Below, piece after piece: positions 62,801 through 64,000 of a DNA stretch of 64,000 nucleotides (its first letter is position 1; each line of letters starts with the position of its first letter). The stretch is taken from NCBI GenBank assembly GCA_047495785.1, contig JBLDXI010000019.1:1178001-1242000 (forward strand), in the 5' to 3' direction. The position numbers and the translations under genes were made by a program. Under the pieces are notes generated by a model. That model was given only the letters and a program-made list of their open reading frames with translations, was not told where the DNA came from and did not search any database. The stretch is from Lepidodermella squamata. Taxonomy: Eukaryota > Gastrotricha.

Positions 62801-64000
62801 AAATAAAAATTCCCAGCATACCTTTCTTTCAGCTTCAGCTTCATCGGCGTTAGATCTGTTGGCACTTCCGGCTGAACTGCTTGGTGGCGTAGCGGAAATA
62901 ATCGAGGTAGACGGGGTATTAGCCGTGCTGTGTTGGGGCGTGACCGCAGTAACTGGAGTTGCCAAAACAGCCACCATGCCAGTTGTGTTCGGCTGGTCTT
63001 CGACCGAACCTGCGTAACTGCTTTGTTCCTGAGTTATAAAAAAACGGATTTTAGAAAGAGTTGATATCAAAATAATCAAGTCTCAAAACATGCAGAACAC
63101 GTGAATTAATGATGCGTTAGATGTTTTGCTACCGACAATGTCTACCTTTAACGGTGCGAGTGACGATGCTGGTTGGCTCAACAACTGATACGGAGGCGAA
63201 CGAGAGCGTGAAGCCACGTTGTTACTAATGTTAGTCGCTAAACTAGAACCACCATTAATCGAAGTCGACATAGAGACTACGGGCGATAGCGTGCTCGTCA
63301 CCGTTGTAGTCGTGACACCGGGCCGTGCCGGGTACGGCGAGGCCAGTGTCTGATTTATCACTGGAACGTGGCGACTTGCCGCAGCAGCAGCCGCCGATGA
63401 GCTTCGATGAACCATCGTAAAAACAGGCACACTACGCGTCGATTGCTGTTGGATTCTATTCGCATCTTCCGAGGCGACCAGCGTACTGATAGGGCGCTGC
63501 GTGATCGGGCGTCGCACATTGACTTGTTGCGGCGGGGCTTGGTTTGGGGTTATCGCAGATGTTGGAGAGGGAGGCGAGGGAGAGGAAGACATCGAGGAAG
63601 ACGACGAGGAGGACATCTCGACAGTCGGGGTCAAGTTCGAGGGCATCTTACTGAGCTCTTCGACTAGGGCCCGGCTGATACCAGGGCCAAGCCCGTTGTT
63701 ACTAACCGACCCACTCGAAGCAGCGAACGTGGGCAATTTGAGGGATGCACTATCATTAGCATTGCTAGTGTTATTAATAACTGTGGCACTAGATGTAGCT
63801 GAAAGCTTCGGCGTGCTTGTGAGAAATGCTGATGATGCTGATGTGCTATCATTCGTGACTGTAGTAGGATTTGACAACGTGGCACTAACTGGTCGTGCTC
63901 TCCCGACGATACTCGGCATCGTCGGCGAGCTGGTCGAAGTAGTGATTGGCTGAACCGCAACCTGCCGGGTAGCATTGCTGCCGTTTTGCGCGGCATTCCG
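59856..64000 (-). CDS. PPP1R12A: Myosin phosphatase targeting subunit (MYPT), C-terminal part
   Basis: Exons >64000-63146, 63028-62822, 62769-62143 and 60356-59856 join in phase; the frame is open to the right edge, so the ankyrin repeats and PP1-binding motif lie outside. Diagnostic parts: EAEAERK-ARARHNRQTRRATQGVTLEDF, equivalent to human RKARSRQARQSRRSTQGVTL with the inhibitory Thr site in RRATQGVTL (target of ROCK-type kinases), and the C-terminal coiled coil ending LRAENQRLKDENCALIRVISKLSK (shown in two parts, almost identical to vertebrate MYPT). Between them are long Ser/Thr/Ala/Pro-rich stretches and an eight-Gln run. MYPT directs PP1 to myosin light chain. The last intron (60357-62142) is 1786 bases, far longer than the others, and contains a plus-strand candidate gene. 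Confidence 0.93.
61212..61967 (+). CDS. Candidate 227-aa hydrophobic protein nested antisense in MYPT intron
   Basis: Exons 61212-61741 and 61814-61967 join through a GT-AG intron of 72 bases with no frame break and close to 227 aa. The frame is open upstream to 61104; a TTTCACCTATCAG acceptor-like site sits two bases before the ATG. The protein is rich in Leu, Ala, Pro, Trp and Phe with several stretches able to span a membrane (AVIPLIAELSIMFPAIYG, ALPQLLWIPLLNV, LLAVFSASIGALTGLAG). I recognise no family. It lies wholly in the last intron of MYPT on the other strand. Chance is not excluded: the case rests on a 176-codon open frame continuing across a splice into another open exon of the same hydrophobic character. 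Confidence 0.4.

Noticed and set aside
63407-63953. Plus-strand frames rich in Gly/Glu/Arg
   Set aside because: Antisense shadows of the Ser/Thr-rich MYPT exon.

Overview
The window is animal nuclear DNA. Genes are split by many short GT-AG introns, mostly 45-110 bases. Almost every gene is a clear relative of a conserved metazoan family: ATG5, RPL36A, STK33, an LRP4-type receptor, ARFGAP2/3, an F-box/WD40 protein, SAXO4 (PPP1R32), GTF2H2, RUNX, SUPT3H, adrenodoxin, DPH2, Rubicon/Pacer and the myosin phosphatase subunit MYPT. Gene size and density suggest a small-genome invertebrate. Nematodes would fit that architecture, but STK33-like and SAXO4-like genes are normally tied to motile cilia and sperm flagella, which nematodes lack. 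I therefore leave the phylum open.

Layout. 1-6.6 kb: 3' part of a NELL-like secreted protein (+), ATG5 and RPL36A (-), and a prothymosin-like acidic protein (+). 8.3-10.2 kb: an STK33-like kinase (-). 13.8-21.3 kb: a short LDL-receptor class A exon set followed by an 1821-aa LRP4-like receptor (+). 22.3-24.2 kb: ArfGAP2/3 (-). 26.2-28.9 kb: an FBXW10-like F-box/WD40 protein (+). 29.1-30.5 kb: SAXO4 (-). 32.1-33.4 kb: GTF2H2 (+). 33.9-39.4 kb: RUNX (-) and an SPT3-like gene (+) lie head to head around a 3.3-kb CpG-rich region with repeated TGTGGT motifs. 42.2-44.8 kb: a 55-aa membrane protein and a C2H2 zinc-finger gene whose second coding exon carries an inverted duplication. 45.3-49.8 kb: a Ser-Gly proteoglycan and a mitochondrial adrenodoxin inside a 2068-base tandem duplication, one copy of which has a rearranged patch. 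51.3-55.3 kb: DPH2, a Rubicon-like protein and an unknown 148-aa protein, all +. 55.6-58.0 kb: two unrecognised small proteins (-). 59.9-64 kb: the C-terminal part of MYPT (-), whose 1.8-kb intron contains a candidate hydrophobic-protein gene on the opposite strand.

The genes do not form one pathway. Contextual signals worth attention are the RUNX/SUPT3H head-to-head pair, the autophagy factors ATG5 and Rubicon/Pacer, two axoneme/sperm-type genes, and close same-strand spacing (RPL36A-ATG5, DPH2-Rubicon) that could reflect co-transcription. I saw no transposase, reverse transcriptase, viral gene, tRNA, rRNA or CRISPR array. Exon joins were made by hand from splice motifs and reading-frame continuity; where every phase closes I state the total protein length.
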